Shown: positions 39,396-47,833 of the stretch, one piece after another
Layout of the letters: each line of letters begins with the position of its first letter
Numbering within the stretch: the first letter of the stretch is position 1
Assembly (NCBI GenBank): GCA_030429625.1
Contig: JAUIFA010000003.1
Coordinates: 214,734-278,733, forward strand
Length of the DNA stretch: 64,000 nucleotides
Direction of reading: 5' to 3'
DNA from: Alphaproteobacteria bacterium
GTDB lineage: Bacteria; Pseudomonadota; Alphaproteobacteria; Rickettsiales; UBA8987
The notes under the pieces: model-generated
The model's database searches: none
What the model was told of the DNA's origin: nothing
Seen by the model: only the letters and a program-made list of their open reading frames with translations
Program-made: the position numbers and the translations under genes

Positions 39396-40658
39396 ATGAG
39401 TAACAAAAACGAATATACAGGTATTGTTGGGTGGATTGAACATCGTCTACCAATATTCTCCTTTATGAAACATCAAGGTGAATATCAAACCCCAAAAAAT
39501 CTTAGCTATCTTTGGAGCTTTGGTTCCATTGCGGGGATTGCCCTTGTGCTACAAATTGCGACGGGAATTTTCCTAGCAATGAATTACACTGCAGATGTGA
39601 ATTTAGCCTTTGACAGTGTTGAGCGTATTATGCGAGATGTCAATTATGGCTGGTTGTTACGTTATTCTCACGCGGTAGGAGCTTCCATGTTCTTTATTGC
39701 GGTTTATTGTCATATCATTCGTGGTCTGTATTATGGTTCTTACAAGGGCCCTCGTGAATTATTATGGTGGTTTGGGATTATTATTTTCCTTCTGATGATG
39801 GGTACGGCCTTTATGGGTTATGTGCTTCCTTGGGGACAAATGAGCTTCTGGGGTGCTACAGTAATCACCAATTTGTTTACTGCTTTTGATGCTATGATTC
39901 CTGGCTTGGGAACATGGATTCGTGAACTGCTTCTGGGTAGTTTTTCTGTGTCTAATCCAACCATTACTAAATTCTTTGCGCTACATTACCTGCTGCCATT
40001 TTTGATTGTGGGTATGGTGGTAATTCACTTGGTGGCATTGCACATACATGGGTCAAATAACCCAACCGGTGTGGACGTAAAAACCCCTAAAGATACTATA
40101 CCGTTCCACCCATATTACACCATTAAAGATTTTGTGGGATTTGGGTTGTTCTTTATTTTATTCTTTGTGTTTGTATTTTACGCGCCCAATTACATGGGTC
40201 ATCCGGACAACTATATTGAGGCGCAGCCTTTGGTCACTCCGGCAAGTATTGTGCCGGAATGGTACTTCCTACCATTTTATGCCATATTGCGTGCTGTGCC
40301 AGACATTGGTATTCCCGGGACAGACATTGTCTTTATCAGCTCTAAAGTCGCGGGTGTATTGGCCATGTTTGGCTCTATCCTGATATTGTTTGTATTGCCT
40401 TGGCTGGATTCTCATCCGGTACGCTCTGGACGTTATCGCCCTGTATTTAAATGGTTCTTTTGGATATTTGTGTTTAACGGGATATTGCTTGGTTGGCTTG
40501 GTGGTCAACATGCTGAAGAGCCTTATATCACCATTGCTAGACTGTCGACTTTATATTATTTTGGATATTTCCTAGTGATTCTGCCAATTTTAAGTAAAAA
40601 AGAAAAAGCATTGGCATTGCCGGAATCTATTGATGCGGCAGTGAAGGAGGGTAAATAA
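39396..40658 (+). CDS. petB: Ubiquinol-cytochrome c reductase, cytochrome b
   Basis: A 420-residue eight-helix membrane subunit. Haem ligand histidines lie in [26 protein letters not shown] and [27 protein letters not shown]. The quinol-site [13 protein letters not shown] and [20 protein letters not shown] are present. The two parts are fused, as in the mitochondrial type, and not split as in b6f. Confidence 0.97.
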   Translation: MSNKNEYTGIVGWIEHRLPIFSFMKHQGEYQTPKNLSYLWSFGSIAGIALVLQIATGIFLAMNYTADVNLAFDSVERIMRDVNYGWLLRYSHAVGASMFFIAVYCHIIRGLYYGSYKGPRELLWWFGIIIFLLMMGTAFMGYVLPWGQMSFWGATVITNLFTAFDAMIPGLGTWIRELLLGSFSVSNPTITKFFALHYLLPFLIVGMVVIHLVALHIHGSNNPTGVDVKTPKDTIPFHPYYTIKDFVGFGLFFILFFVFVFYAPNYMGHPDNYIEAQPLVTPASIVPEWYFLPFYAILRAVPDIGIPGTDIVFISSKVAGVLAMFGSILILFVLPWLDSHPVRSGRYRPVFKWFFWIFVFNGILLGWLGGQHAEEPYITIARLSTLYYFGYFLVILPILSKKEKALALPESIDAAVKEGK

Positions 40659-41447
40659 ATGAATTCTTTAGGTATGATTATATTACGTTTATTTACAGTC
40701 GTTTTTGCCATTGCTGTTTTAGGAACAGTTTTCTTCCTTGGAGGCCATGGTGGGGATCATTATAAAACTACTCAATGGCCTTTTGATGGCGTTACGGGTA
40801 AGCTTGATAAAGCTTCTGCAAAGCGTGGCTTTCGGGTTTATAAGGAAGTGTGTGCAGGCTGTCATGGTTTGCGTCAGATGGCATATCGTAATCTTGAGGC
40901 AATTGGCTTTACTGAAGACGAAGTCAAAGAGATTGCGGCTGAATATGAAGTGACAGATGGGCCCAATGATGACGGCGAGATGTTTGATCGTCCGGCGAAA
41001 GCGTCAGATCGCTTTGTTTCTCCGTTTGCTAATAAAAACGCTGCACGTGCTTCAAACAATGGTGCTTACCCTCCTGATTTGTCGCTAATTGTTAAAGCGC
41101 GTCATGATGGAGCAAATTATCTTTACTCATTGTTGCAGGGTTATAGCGAAGATGTGCCAGAAGATGTAACTCTCGCAGATGGCATGAGCTATAACGAATA
41201 TTTTGGTACAACCAAACAAATTGCTATGCCTCAACCTTTATGGGGAGACGATGTGGAGTATGAAGACGGTACAGAAGCCACTCTTGAACAAGAAGCTAAA
41301 GATGTAACTGTTTTCCTGCAATGGGCATCTGAACCTGAAATGCAAGACCGTAAAGAACTCGGTATGTATGTGGTGGCGTTTCTGATGTTATTTACAGTAT
41401 TATTTTGGCTGGCTAAGAAGCGTGTTTGGGCGCGGCTTAAAGATTAA
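40659..41447 (+). CDS. petC: Ubiquinol-cytochrome c reductase, cytochrome c1
   Basis: A 262-residue subunit. The N-terminal hydrophobic segment after MNSLGMIILRLFTVV is a signal or anchor, the haem-binding motif is VCAGCHGLRQMAYRNL, and the Met ligand region follows near AMPQPLWGD. A C-terminal helix (MYVVAFLMLFTVLFWLAKKRVW) anchors it. It begins directly after the petB stop, and tRNA-Leu follows 25 bases later. Confidence 0.96.
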   Translation: MNSLGMIILRLFTVVFAIAVLGTVFFLGGHGGDHYKTTQWPFDGVTGKLDKASAKRGFRVYKEVCAGCHGLRQMAYRNLEAIGFTEDEVKEIAAEYEVTDGPNDDGEMFDRPAKASDRFVSPFANKNAARASNNGAYPPDLSLIVKARHDGANYLYSLLQGYSEDVPEDVTLADGMSYNEYFGTTKQIAMPQPLWGDDVEYEDGTEATLEQEAKDVTVFLQWASEPEMQDRKELGMYVVAFLMLFTVLFWLAKKRVWARLKD

Positions 41448-41472
41448 TAATATGTAAGAGTTAATTGTACAT

Positions 41473-41559
41473 GCCTCTGTGGCGGAATTGGTAGACGCGC
41501 GGGATTCAAAATCCCGTTTCCTTAGGGAAGTGTGGGTTCGATTCCCACCGGAGGCACCA
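41473..41559 (+). tRNA. tRNA-Leu (CAA)
   Basis: An 87-base tRNA with an acceptor stem GCCTCTG pairing near GAGGC, a long variable arm as in class II tRNAs, the T-arm GGGTTCGATTCCC and an encoded CCA. The anticodon loop TTCAAAA gives CAA (Leu). Confidence 0.95.
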
Positions 41560-41588
41560 CAATTACTATGTTTATTCTTGTAATCGGC

Positions 41589-41618
41589 TTGACAAATGCC
41601 GTTGATCTCAGTTAGTAT
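41589..41618 (+). promoter_or_regulatory. Probable promoter of the cytochrome c gene
   Basis: A perfect -35 TTGACA, an 18-base spacer and TAGTAT. It lies about 40 bases before the start codon of the cytochrome c gene and after the tRNA. Confidence 0.6.
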
Positions 41619-41656
41619 AAATGAGCTATAATATATAATTTAGGAGATAATGACCG

Positions 41657-42052
41657 ATGTTAAATCAATTTTTCTTGACCATAATGACCGTTTCAATAAT
41701 GCTTTTCTCTTCTGTGAATGCGCAGGCTAACGGTGATGATGTTGGTGATGCTGGCAAGGGTGAAAAAGTGGCAAAAAAATGTGCTGCTTGCCATACGTTT
41801 GACAAGGATGGTAAAGATAAAGTGGGTCCAAACCTGTTTGGTATTGTGGGCAAAGAAGTTGGTAAGAAAGAAGGTTTTGGATATTCTGATGTTATGGCTG
41901 CCAAAGGTGGCACATGGACAGAAGAAGAGTTGGATGCGTTCCTTAAAAAACCTAAAGACTATCTAAAAGGGACTAAAATGACTTTCGCAGGCATTAAGAA
42001 AGAGAGTCAGCGTGCAGACTTAATTGCCTATCTTAAAACACTCACAGAATAG
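41657..42052 (+). CDS. Small class I cytochrome c (c2-like)
   Basis: A 131-residue periplasmic protein with a signal peptide (FFLTIMTVSIMLFSSVNAQA). The haem attachment CAACH and the sixth-ligand Met in GTKMTFAGIKK are in the order of the c2/mitochondrial family, and the KVGPNLFGIVGKEVG block is also typical. It probably shuttles electrons from the bc1 complex encoded just upstream to a terminal oxidase. AGGAG lies ten bases before the ATG. Confidence 0.92.
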   Translation: MLNQFFLTIMTVSIMLFSSVNAQANGDDVGDAGKGEKVAKKCAACHTFDKDGKDKVGPNLFGIVGKEVGKKEGFGYSDVMAAKGGTWTEEELDAFLKKPKDYLKGTKMTFAGIKKESQRADLIAYLKTLTE

Positions 42053-42074
42053 TATTTAAAATTCTTATATTTTT

Positions 42075-42108
42075 AAAAGCTCGGAATTATAATATTCCGA
42101 GCTTTTTT
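42075..42108 (+). terminator. Rho-independent terminator after the cytochrome c gene
   Basis: The arms AAAAGCTCGGAAT / ATTCCGAGCTTTT with a six-base loop (TATAAT) pair perfectly and run into a T-tract. It separates the cytochrome gene from the prepilin cluster. Confidence 0.85.
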
Positions 42109-42112
42109 ATAT

Positions 42113-42141
42113 TAGATATACCTCTAAAATTATGATATAAT
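42113..42141 (+). promoter_or_regulatory. Probable promoter of the prepilin cluster
   Basis: TATAAT (42136-42141) with a weaker -35 (TAGATA, 42113-42118) 17 bases upstream. It lies between the terminator and the first prepilin start. Confidence 0.5.
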
Positions 42142-42164
42142 TAGGTTTTAGGGGTAGGGGTTGG

Positions 42165-42875
42165 ATGAAAAATAATTCAGGGTTTACACTCATAGAACTA
42201 TCAATTGTTCTGTTAATTATTAGCCTTATTACAGGTGGCATTGCTAGTGGGCGATCCTTGATACACTCCTCACGTCTTGTAGATATCATTGATGATGCAA
42301 CGAAATATCAAACATCGGTAAGAGCCTTTGAACTAGAATATCATGGGCTGCCAGGGGATTTAGTCAACGCTACTGACTATTGGCCGGGGCAGACCACTAA
42401 TGGTAATGGAGATGGTTATGTTGGGTCGCCCAATGAACAAGAAAAGTTAAATGTTTTTCAGCATATGGCTTTAGGTGGTGTGGTAGAAGGACGATACCAG
42501 CCTGAAGAGCAAGAGCAGGCAATTGTGTTAGATGGACAATATCGAACCAATCCAACAAGTGCTTTTGAGAATAGAACGTTTATTGTGGATACGGAAAATC
42601 GTCTTTATAAATTTAGCCAAAATGTAAGCGTACCTCACCGAAAAGAAAATACATTGTCTTATTCAAGTATTGCTGAAGGAGACTCTCTTTCTTCTGTGGA
42701 TGCACATCGAATTGATGAAAAGCTTGATGATGGGCTGCCAGGTAAAGGAAAAATTACAGTAGGCTCTCAAAATCTTGATTGTGCGGTGAGTCACAGCTAT
42801 GCTAACATGCAAACAACTACATATGATTTGTCAAACAGGGATATAGCTTGTGAAGTATTCTTTTCTTTGGAATAA
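42165..42875 (+). CDS. Type IV prepilin-like protein, paralogue 1
   Basis: A 236-residue prepilin. A very short leader (MKNNSG) ends before the methylated Phe of FTLIELSIVLLIISLITGGI, and Glu5 is present as in true pilins. The body carries GLPGDLVNATDYWPGQTTNGNGDG and RIDEKLDDGLPGKG. The C-terminal block CAVSHSYANMQTTTYDLSN, then a second Cys, may form a disulfide-bounded D-region. It is the first of three tandem genes. Whether it is a pilin or a pseudopilin cannot be read. No assembly ATPase or secretin lies in the window. Confidence 0.88.
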   Translation: MKNNSGFTLIELSIVLLIISLITGGIASGRSLIHSSRLVDIIDDATKYQTSVRAFELEYHGLPGDLVNATDYWPGQTTNGNGDGYVGSPNEQEKLNVFQHMALGGVVEGRYQPEEQEQAIVLDGQYRTNPTSAFENRTFIVDTENRLYKFSQNVSVPHRKENTLSYSSIAEGDSLSSVDAHRIDEKLDDGLPGKGKITVGSQNLDCAVSHSYANMQTTTYDLSNRDIACEVFFSLE

Positions 42876-42924
42876 TTTTTTAGTTTATTCTGTATGGAAA
42901 TCAAAAACAATAGGTATGAACTAT

Positions 42925-43671
42925 ATGATTAAAAAGAATATTCCTGTTGCAGGTTTTACGTTAATTGAGCTTTCCATAGTGTTGCTAATTATCAGCTTAA
43001 TTGCGGGTGGGGTAGCTACAGGCAGATCCCTAATACGTTCGGCAAAAATTGTAGATGTTATTGATGATATTAATCAATATCAGACAGCTGTTAAGGCTTT
43101 TGAATTGGAATATAATGGTTTGCCTGGAGATTTGCTAAATGCTGCGGAATATTGGCCGGGGCAAACACATAGCGGTAATGGGGATGGGGATATTGGTGAT
43201 TCAGTTATTGGAAATACTGAAGCTTATTATATTGGTGAAGACAGTACTTTTTTTGAACATTTGTCTTTAGCAAACCTTACTGATGGGGCTTATATAGGAA
43301 ATGGACAATGGACGATAGGGACGAATCTACCAAAAACGTCTATAGAGAACAATACGTTCAAACCTTACTTTAATTCCAGAAAGAACCTCTTTCTTATGGG
43401 AGATAAATACGACCTGACATACAATAATTTTCTTGTCTATGAGAAAACAGGAGATGGTGATAATGCTATTAGCCCAAATGATGCGTATCGAATTGATTTA
43501 AAACTGGACGATGGTTTACCAGGTGTTGGTAATTTTACCGTATCAACACGAATTGTTGATAAGGATACAAAAGAGCTATGTGCAAAAAGTCATACGTCTG
43601 TAGATATGCCTACAACAAAATACGATATCTCCCATTCACAGTCGAAATGTGACGTTGTATTTCCTTTATAA
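42925..43671 (+). CDS. Type IV prepilin-like protein, paralogue 2
   Basis: A 248-residue relative of the preceding gene: leader MIKKNIPVAG, then FTLIELSIVLLIISLIAGGV, GLPGDLLNAAEYWPGQTHSGNGDGD, DAYRIDLKLDDGLPGVG and CAKSHTSVDMPTTKYDISH with a closing Cys. I chose the ATG at 42925 (TAGG about eight bases upstream); another lies at 42916. A longer frame upstream would overlap paralogue 1. Confidence 0.87.
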   Translation: MIKKNIPVAGFTLIELSIVLLIISLIAGGVATGRSLIRSAKIVDVIDDINQYQTAVKAFELEYNGLPGDLLNAAEYWPGQTHSGNGDGDIGDSVIGNTEAYYIGEDSTFFEHLSLANLTDGAYIGNGQWTIGTNLPKTSIENNTFKPYFNSRKNLFLMGDKYDLTYNNFLVYEKTGDGDNAISPNDAYRIDLKLDDGLPGVGNFTVSTRIVDKDTKELCAKSHTSVDMPTTKYDISHSQSKCDVVFPL

Positions 43672-43716
43672 TTCCTAAAAAATATGGTAAAATCCACAGG
43701 TAAGGGGATTATTTAT

Positions 43717-44442
43717 ATGCAAAAAAACAGTATTGGGTGTTTACGGGGTTTTACATTAATTGAACTTTCTATCGTATTATTAATTATCAGCTTAATTGCG
43801 GGTGGAATTGTTGCCGGACGATCCTTGGTACATACGTCGCGCATTACTTCTATTATTGATAACATTAATAAATATAAGACGGCTGTCAGAGCTTTTGAAA
43901 TTGAATATAATGGTTTACCAGGGGATATCACAAATGCCACATTATATTGGGGTTCAACCACGCGTAATGGGAATGGAGATGGTGCAGTTGCTACGCAATA
44001 TAATGGTGCGTTATTTTTTGACCATCTGTCCCGTGCAGGGCTTGTTGAAGGTTCGTATAGCTATGATTATGCATTGAGTAATGGTGTTGAAATCGGAAAG
44101 ACACACCCTAAAACAGCCATAGATGGAGCAACATTTACTGTAACTTATAATCAGCGTGATAAATTATTTACCAATAGGGAAGTGTGGAACGACCCGAAGG
44201 AAAATATGTTTATATTATATCAAATGAATGGTGCTTTGCGAGCGAGCTCTCTTACTCCAACAGATGCCTATAAAATTGACGTAAAAATAGATGATGAAAA
44301 ACCCGGTGTTGGTGCTATGATTGTGCTGTCTGGAACACATGATTGTGCGCTCAGCCATACTGCAGCAGCAATGAAAACAACGGAATATGATGTGGCAAAT
44401 AAAAACATTGCCTGTGCACCGATTATTCCCTTTGATAACTAA
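43717..44442 (+). CDS. Type IV prepilin-like protein, paralogue 3
   Basis: A 241-residue relative of the two genes before it: leader MQKNSIGCLRG, FTLIELSIVLLIISLIAGGI, GLPGDITNATLYWGSTTRNGNGDG (without the PGQT part), DAYKIDVKIDDEKPGVG and CALSHTAAAMKTTEYDVAN with a final Cys. The start at 43717 has AAGGGG nine bases upstream. The next gene (44462) begins 19 bases later. Confidence 0.87.
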   Translation: MQKNSIGCLRGFTLIELSIVLLIISLIAGGIVAGRSLVHTSRITSIIDNINKYKTAVRAFEIEYNGLPGDITNATLYWGSTTRNGNGDGAVATQYNGALFFDHLSRAGLVEGSYSYDYALSNGVEIGKTHPKTAIDGATFTVTYNQRDKLFTNREVWNDPKENMFILYQMNGALRASSLTPTDAYKIDVKIDDEKPGVGAMIVLSGTHDCALSHTAAAMKTTEYDVANKNIACAPIIPFDN

Positions 44443-44461
44443 GACAACCCTCTGATTTATT

Positions 44462-44848
44462 ATGAGAATTATACCAATATTTACCATTCTATTAGTTGCA
44501 TTAGTTACCAGCGTATCGTATGCAAAAGATAGAGTTGATTATGATGCTATGAAAAAAGAGGGTTTTGGCGACATTGCCGATATTTATAAAAATATGACAC
44601 CCAGCCAAAAAGATGAGGTGTATTATAATGCTAAAAAGATGGAGGCTGAATTAAAGAAAATGAGCCCGGGCGAATTAGAATTTATTAGAAAAAGAGCAAA
44701 AAAACTTGCTAATGAAAAAGGCATTAAAGAATTTAACCCCAAAGCAATAAATACACAAAATTCTAAACTGATTGATACCAAAACAGTTACGTCAGGTTAC
44801 GTTAATAATCTTACGGAAAAGAAGGAAAAACATAAAATAAAACACTAG
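44462..44848 (+). CDS. Unrecognised small exported protein
   Basis: A 128-residue protein I do not recognise. A signal peptide (MRIIPIFTILLVALVTSVSYA) is followed by a Lys/Glu-rich helical domain (DIYKNMTPSQKDEVYYNAKKMEAELKKMSPGELEFIRKRAKKLANEKG) and a basic tail. It lies 19 bases behind the third prepilin, so it may belong to the same unit and act in the periplasm on the pili, but that is inference. Confidence 0.7.
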   Translation: MRIIPIFTILLVALVTSVSYAKDRVDYDAMKKEGFGDIADIYKNMTPSQKDEVYYNAKKMEAELKKMSPGELEFIRKRAKKLANEKGIKEFNPKAINTQNSKLIDTKTVTSGYVNNLTEKKEKHKIKH

Positions 44849-44854
44849 AAAGAG

Positions 44855-45214
44855 TTATTTTCTTTTTCGACTTCCTTTGATAGAAACAGAATCCGCAAAT
44901 CTACGCAAGGGGGCAACTTTATCCACTTCTACCGTAGCTTGTATAGCGTTGGGGCGTGACATAATAATATCAAGAATAAAACTCACCAGCTTTTCGAGAA
45001 TAAAGAATTCTGTTTTTTCCACCTTTTCAACAATCTCTTCTGCTAATTCACAATAGTTAAGGGTATCATCAAGATTGTCAGAATTTATTACATTTGTGGC
45101 ATCATATTCTACTGAGAAATTAATAATAATATCTTGAGTTACATTACGTTCCCAATCGTATGCGCCGACAATTGTACGGCAGCGTATGTTCTTAACGGTA
45201 GCAGTGGCAAGCAT
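44855..45214 (-). CDS. folB: Dihydroneopterin aldolase-like protein
   Basis: A 119-residue FolB-fold protein. The start region VKNIRCRTIVGAYDWERNVTQDIIINFSVEYD and the LNYCELAEEIVEKVEKTEFFILEKLVSFILDII block (Glu in the active site) match FolB, which splits dihydroneopterin in folate synthesis. AGGAG lies seven bases before the ATG at 45214; an ATG at 45217 is also possible. It follows the SDR gene on the same strand. Confidence 0.88.
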   Translation of the reverse strand: MLATATVKNIRCRTIVGAYDWERNVTQDIIINFSVEYDATNVINSDNLDDTLNYCELAEEIVEKVEKTEFFILEKLVSFILDIIMSRPNAIQATVEVDKVAPLRRFADSVSIKGSRKRK

Positions 45215-45224
45215 CATAAATCTC

Positions 45225-45956
45225 CTAATTAGTAATGTGCTGCCCACTATCGATAAAGATAGATTGTCCAGTCAGATAGGGGCTGTTTGTAAGGTAAAGA
45301 ATAGTATCGGTTATATTATCTATCGTGGGAGCTGTTTGTAAAGGCAATTTAGAAACATGATTTTTGATATCTTCTTCACCCCAATATTTTGAAGTTAGCA
45401 GAGAGCCAATACAAATCTCATTCACTCGTATGTTCGGAGCTAATGCTTTGGCAGACATTTTTGTAAGCTCATGCAAAGATTTTTTGCTTATTAAATAGGC
45501 AAAATAGGCTCCATTATTAGTAGTGATATAGGTATCGTTGAGATTGATAATACAACCTTTATTGCAAATTTTTGCAAATTCTTGGCTTAAAAAAAAGGGG
45601 GCGCGTAGGTTGGTGATAAAATGCCGATCAAATATATCAATATCCGTGAATTCAAAGTTGTATTTCTCAAAAATAGAAGCACTATTAATAAGTATATTCA
45701 AATGGTTGAATGTATTATGAGCATCTTGAATGAGTGTTTTATAGCTATCAACTTTTAATAAATCTGCCTGAAATATCTCACATTGAACCCCAATTTTTCT
45801 GATTTCTTCAGCAGTTTGTTTGGCTTCTTTTTCAGAATGATTGTAATGCAGGGCAATATCATAGCCATGGTGAGCAAGAAAAATCGCAATTTCTTTCCCC
45901 ACCCGTACGGCAGCGCCAGTAATGATTGCTGCTCCTGTTTTTTTACGATCTGTCAT
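45225..45956 (-). CDS. Short-chain dehydrogenase, pteridine reductase/FolM-like
   Basis: A 243-residue SDR. The cofactor loop TGAAVRVGKEIA (TGxxxRxG instead of the common TGxxxGxG), HYNHSEKEA, LINSASIFE and the catalytic Tyr-Leu-Ile-Ser-Lys are of the pteridine reductase type. Together with folB directly downstream this suggests reduction of dihydropterin or dihydromonapterin. The family is broad, so substrate is inference. The promoter at 45963-45992 sits unusually close to the ATG. Confidence 0.83.
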   Translation of the reverse strand: MTDRKKTGAAIITGAAVRVGKEIAIFLAHHGYDIALHYNHSEKEAKQTAEEIRKIGVQCEIFQADLLKVDSYKTLIQDAHNTFNHLNILINSASIFEKYNFEFTDIDIFDRHFITNLRAPFFLSQEFAKICNKGCIINLNDTYITTNNGAYFAYLISKKSLHELTKMSAKALAPNIRVNEICIGSLLTSKYWGEEDIKNHVSKLPLQTAPTIDNITDTILYLTNSPYLTGQSIFIDSGQHITN

Positions 45957-45962
45957 GCCTAG

Positions 45963-45992
45963 TTAATAGATTTTATTACCACTAATAGTCAA
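45963..45992 (-). promoter_or_regulatory. Probable promoter of the SDR-folB unit
   Basis: Minus strand: TTGACT, 18 bases, TATTAA. Only six bases lie between the -10 box and the ATG at 45956, so transcription may start at or next to the start codon. Confidence 0.5.
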
Positions 45993-46095
45993 GTTATTAT
46001 CTTTCGTATGACGATATAGATAAAAAAGATAGACAAAATAATTTCTAATTCGTAGAAACTTATTATTAATTCATATTCAGGAAAAATAAATCTTT

Positions 46096-46542
46096 ATGTC
46101 TATAGAACGTCGTATAAATATCCGATTGATGGAATATTGGGTGAACCTTAAAGGGGATAAGATTTTACCGCTAGAATCAGACATAGATCACGATGACTTA
46201 GAAGACATTTGGGAAAGTTGTTTTCAATTACGACTTCTCGACATTATCACAGGCAGTAAATATAACTACAGTTTTTTAGGGGATGGAATAAAAGAAGCCT
46301 ATGGTTGTGATTTGTCGGATGTTGATGTGGATAAGGTAAAGATTATTTCTCCAGTCGCAGATAAGCTTGATGCTCAATTTAAGGGAGTGCTTAGCAGCAG
46401 GATGCCCATGGAAACAGAGGGTGAGTTTACCAATGCTGATGAAAAAACCGTTGCTTTTAGGCAATGTCTTTTGCCCTTTAGTTCGGATGGGGTCAATGCT
46501 AATAGTATATTTGGCGGCATGCGCTACCGTATCTATCAGTAA
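46096..46542 (+). CDS. PAS-domain protein (PAS_5 type)
   Basis: A 148-residue single-domain protein. INIRLMEYWVNLKGDKILPLESDIDHDDLEDIWESCFQLRLLDI and the following beta-sheet (YNYSFLGDGIKEAYGCDL) follow the pattern of the PAS_5 proteins common in alphaproteobacteria, which sense an unknown ligand. There is no output domain, so it would act through a partner. It is the first gene of a signalling cluster (46096-48292). Confidence 0.78.
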   Translation: MSIERRINIRLMEYWVNLKGDKILPLESDIDHDDLEDIWESCFQLRLLDIITGSKYNYSFLGDGIKEAYGCDLSDVDVDKVKIISPVADKLDAQFKGVLSSRMPMETEGEFTNADEKTVAFRQCLLPFSSDGVNANSIFGGMRYRIYQ

Positions 46543-46561
46543 TACAAGTCTGTCGCTATAT

Positions 46562-46613
46562 CGTATACAATTTATTATTGTAATACGTAGCCTGATTATC
46601 TATTATTAGGCTA
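46562..46613. other. Two tandem hairpins upstream of the receiver-HATPase gene
   Basis: First hairpin: CGTATACAAT paired with ATTGTAATACG (one bulged base). Second hairpin: TAGCCTGAT paired with ATTAGGCTA (one G-T pair). They lie between the PAS gene stop and the start at 46641. They could end the PAS transcript weakly (only a short T-run follows) or shape the leader of the next gene. Confidence 0.4.
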
Positions 46614-46640
46614 GTTTATGGGATGGGTTGGTAGTTGGTT

Positions 46641-47570
46641 ATGTCTAATGATTTGAAGGGTACTGTTTTAGTTGTTGATGATGAAGAAAACAACTTGATA
46701 ATACTCCACAACTATCTTTCTAATGCAGGCTATGAGGTTATTAGTGCATCTGGAGGGGAAGAGGCATGGCGTATTCTACAAAAAAATATTGGGGTGATTG
46801 ACGTTATTCTTTTAGATAGAATGATGCCAAAAATAAATGGAATTGACTTGCTGCATTTGATCAAGGCAAGTGATGGAATTGAAAATATTCCGGTGGTGAT
46901 GCAAACCGCGGCCACCTCACAGGAGGAGGTTGCAGAAGGTGTTCGCGCCGGGGCATTTTATTATTTAACAAAACCTTACGAAGAGGAACTTTTACTCAGT
47001 ATTGTTGATTCTGCTTTTCAGCATCACATAAAACATTCTTCTCTTGCAAAAGAAGTTTCTGATAATAGATCCATTATGGGGCTAGTCAAAGAAGTAAGCT
47101 TGGAATATCAGACCATAGACCAGGCTCATAAAATGGCAGTGTTTGTTGCTAATTTTTTCCCGCAACCCAAAAAAGTGGTGTTTGGGCTTTCTGAAATGAT
47201 GGTCAATGCAGTTGAGCATGGAAATTTAGGTATTAGCTATAAAGAAAAATCTAACCTTGATCCAGAAACCAGTTGGCTTGAAGAAATTGAAAGGCGATTG
47301 AAACTATCAGAGAATATCAACAAAAAAGTCAAAGTACATTACAGCAACAAAGGTTATAGTCATTGTGTAACAATTACAGACGATGGGGATGGTTTTGACT
47401 GGCGTGCATATCTCAATGTTGATCCGAGAAGAGCAATGGACGGACATGGACGTGGTATTGCTTACGCAAGAATGATGAGCTTTGATGAAGTCATATTCAA
47501 TGAAAAAGGTAACGAAGTGATTTGCTGTGTTTTTCCAGAGGAAGAATTACATAACAAACGTTCTTCCTAA
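46641..47570 (+). CDS. Response regulator with RsbW-like HATPase output domain
   Basis: A 309-residue protein. Residues 1-125 form a receiver domain with the Asp pair in VLVVDDEENN, the phospho-acceptor in VILLDRMMPK (Asp59) and TKPYEEE. Residues about 150-305 form a GHKL ATPase of the RsbW/anti-sigma type (N-box LSEMMVNAVEHGN; G-boxes ITDDGDGFDW and DGHGRGIAYARMM). Its output is probably kinase-like or partner-binding control, not DNA binding. I chose the ATG at 46641; a TTG two codons earlier is possible. Confidence 0.85.
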   Translation: MSNDLKGTVLVVDDEENNLIILHNYLSNAGYEVISASGGEEAWRILQKNIGVIDVILLDRMMPKINGIDLLHLIKASDGIENIPVVMQTAATSQEEVAEGVRAGAFYYLTKPYEEELLLSIVDSAFQHHIKHSSLAKEVSDNRSIMGLVKEVSLEYQTIDQAHKMAVFVANFFPQPKKVVFGLSEMMVNAVEHGNLGISYKEKSNLDPETSWLEEIERRLKLSENINKKVKVHYSNKGYSHCVTITDDGDGFDWRAYLNVDPRRAMDGHGRGIAYARMMSFDEVIFNEKGNEVICCVFPEEELHNKRSS

Positions 47571-47668
47571 TGTATAAAATTAATAGTAAGTAGATCATAG
47601 ATAGATCGGCCATAGAGTGTGGCAGAGAGAAATACCCATGCAACTATAATAAGAATTTCTTTTAGCAT
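47567..47668 (-). CDS. Possible 33-residue single-helix membrane protein
   Basis: This minus-strand frame is too short to be found by ordinary ORF cut-offs. It runs from the ATG at 47668 (GAAGG seven bases upstream) to a TAG at 47567. The peptide starts MLKEILIIVAWVFLSATLYG, a good membrane helix, and ends in a short polar tail. Its stop overlaps the stop of the convergent receiver-HATPase gene. No homologue is known to me, so it is a candidate only. Confidence 0.4.
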   Translation of the reverse strand: MLKEILIIVAWVFLSATLYGRSIYDLLTINFIH

Positions 47669-47833
47669 AATACAACCTTCAGAAAAGTAAATACCATGCA
47701 TGATTGAATTACACAAGAATTAATTAAATTCTACTAAACTATAGATAGAATTATGGGGGTGCTATTTAAGAAAAATATTTACTTTTTATGGTTATACATG
47801 TTATACCAACGCTGCATTTTAAATTTTTGGGGT

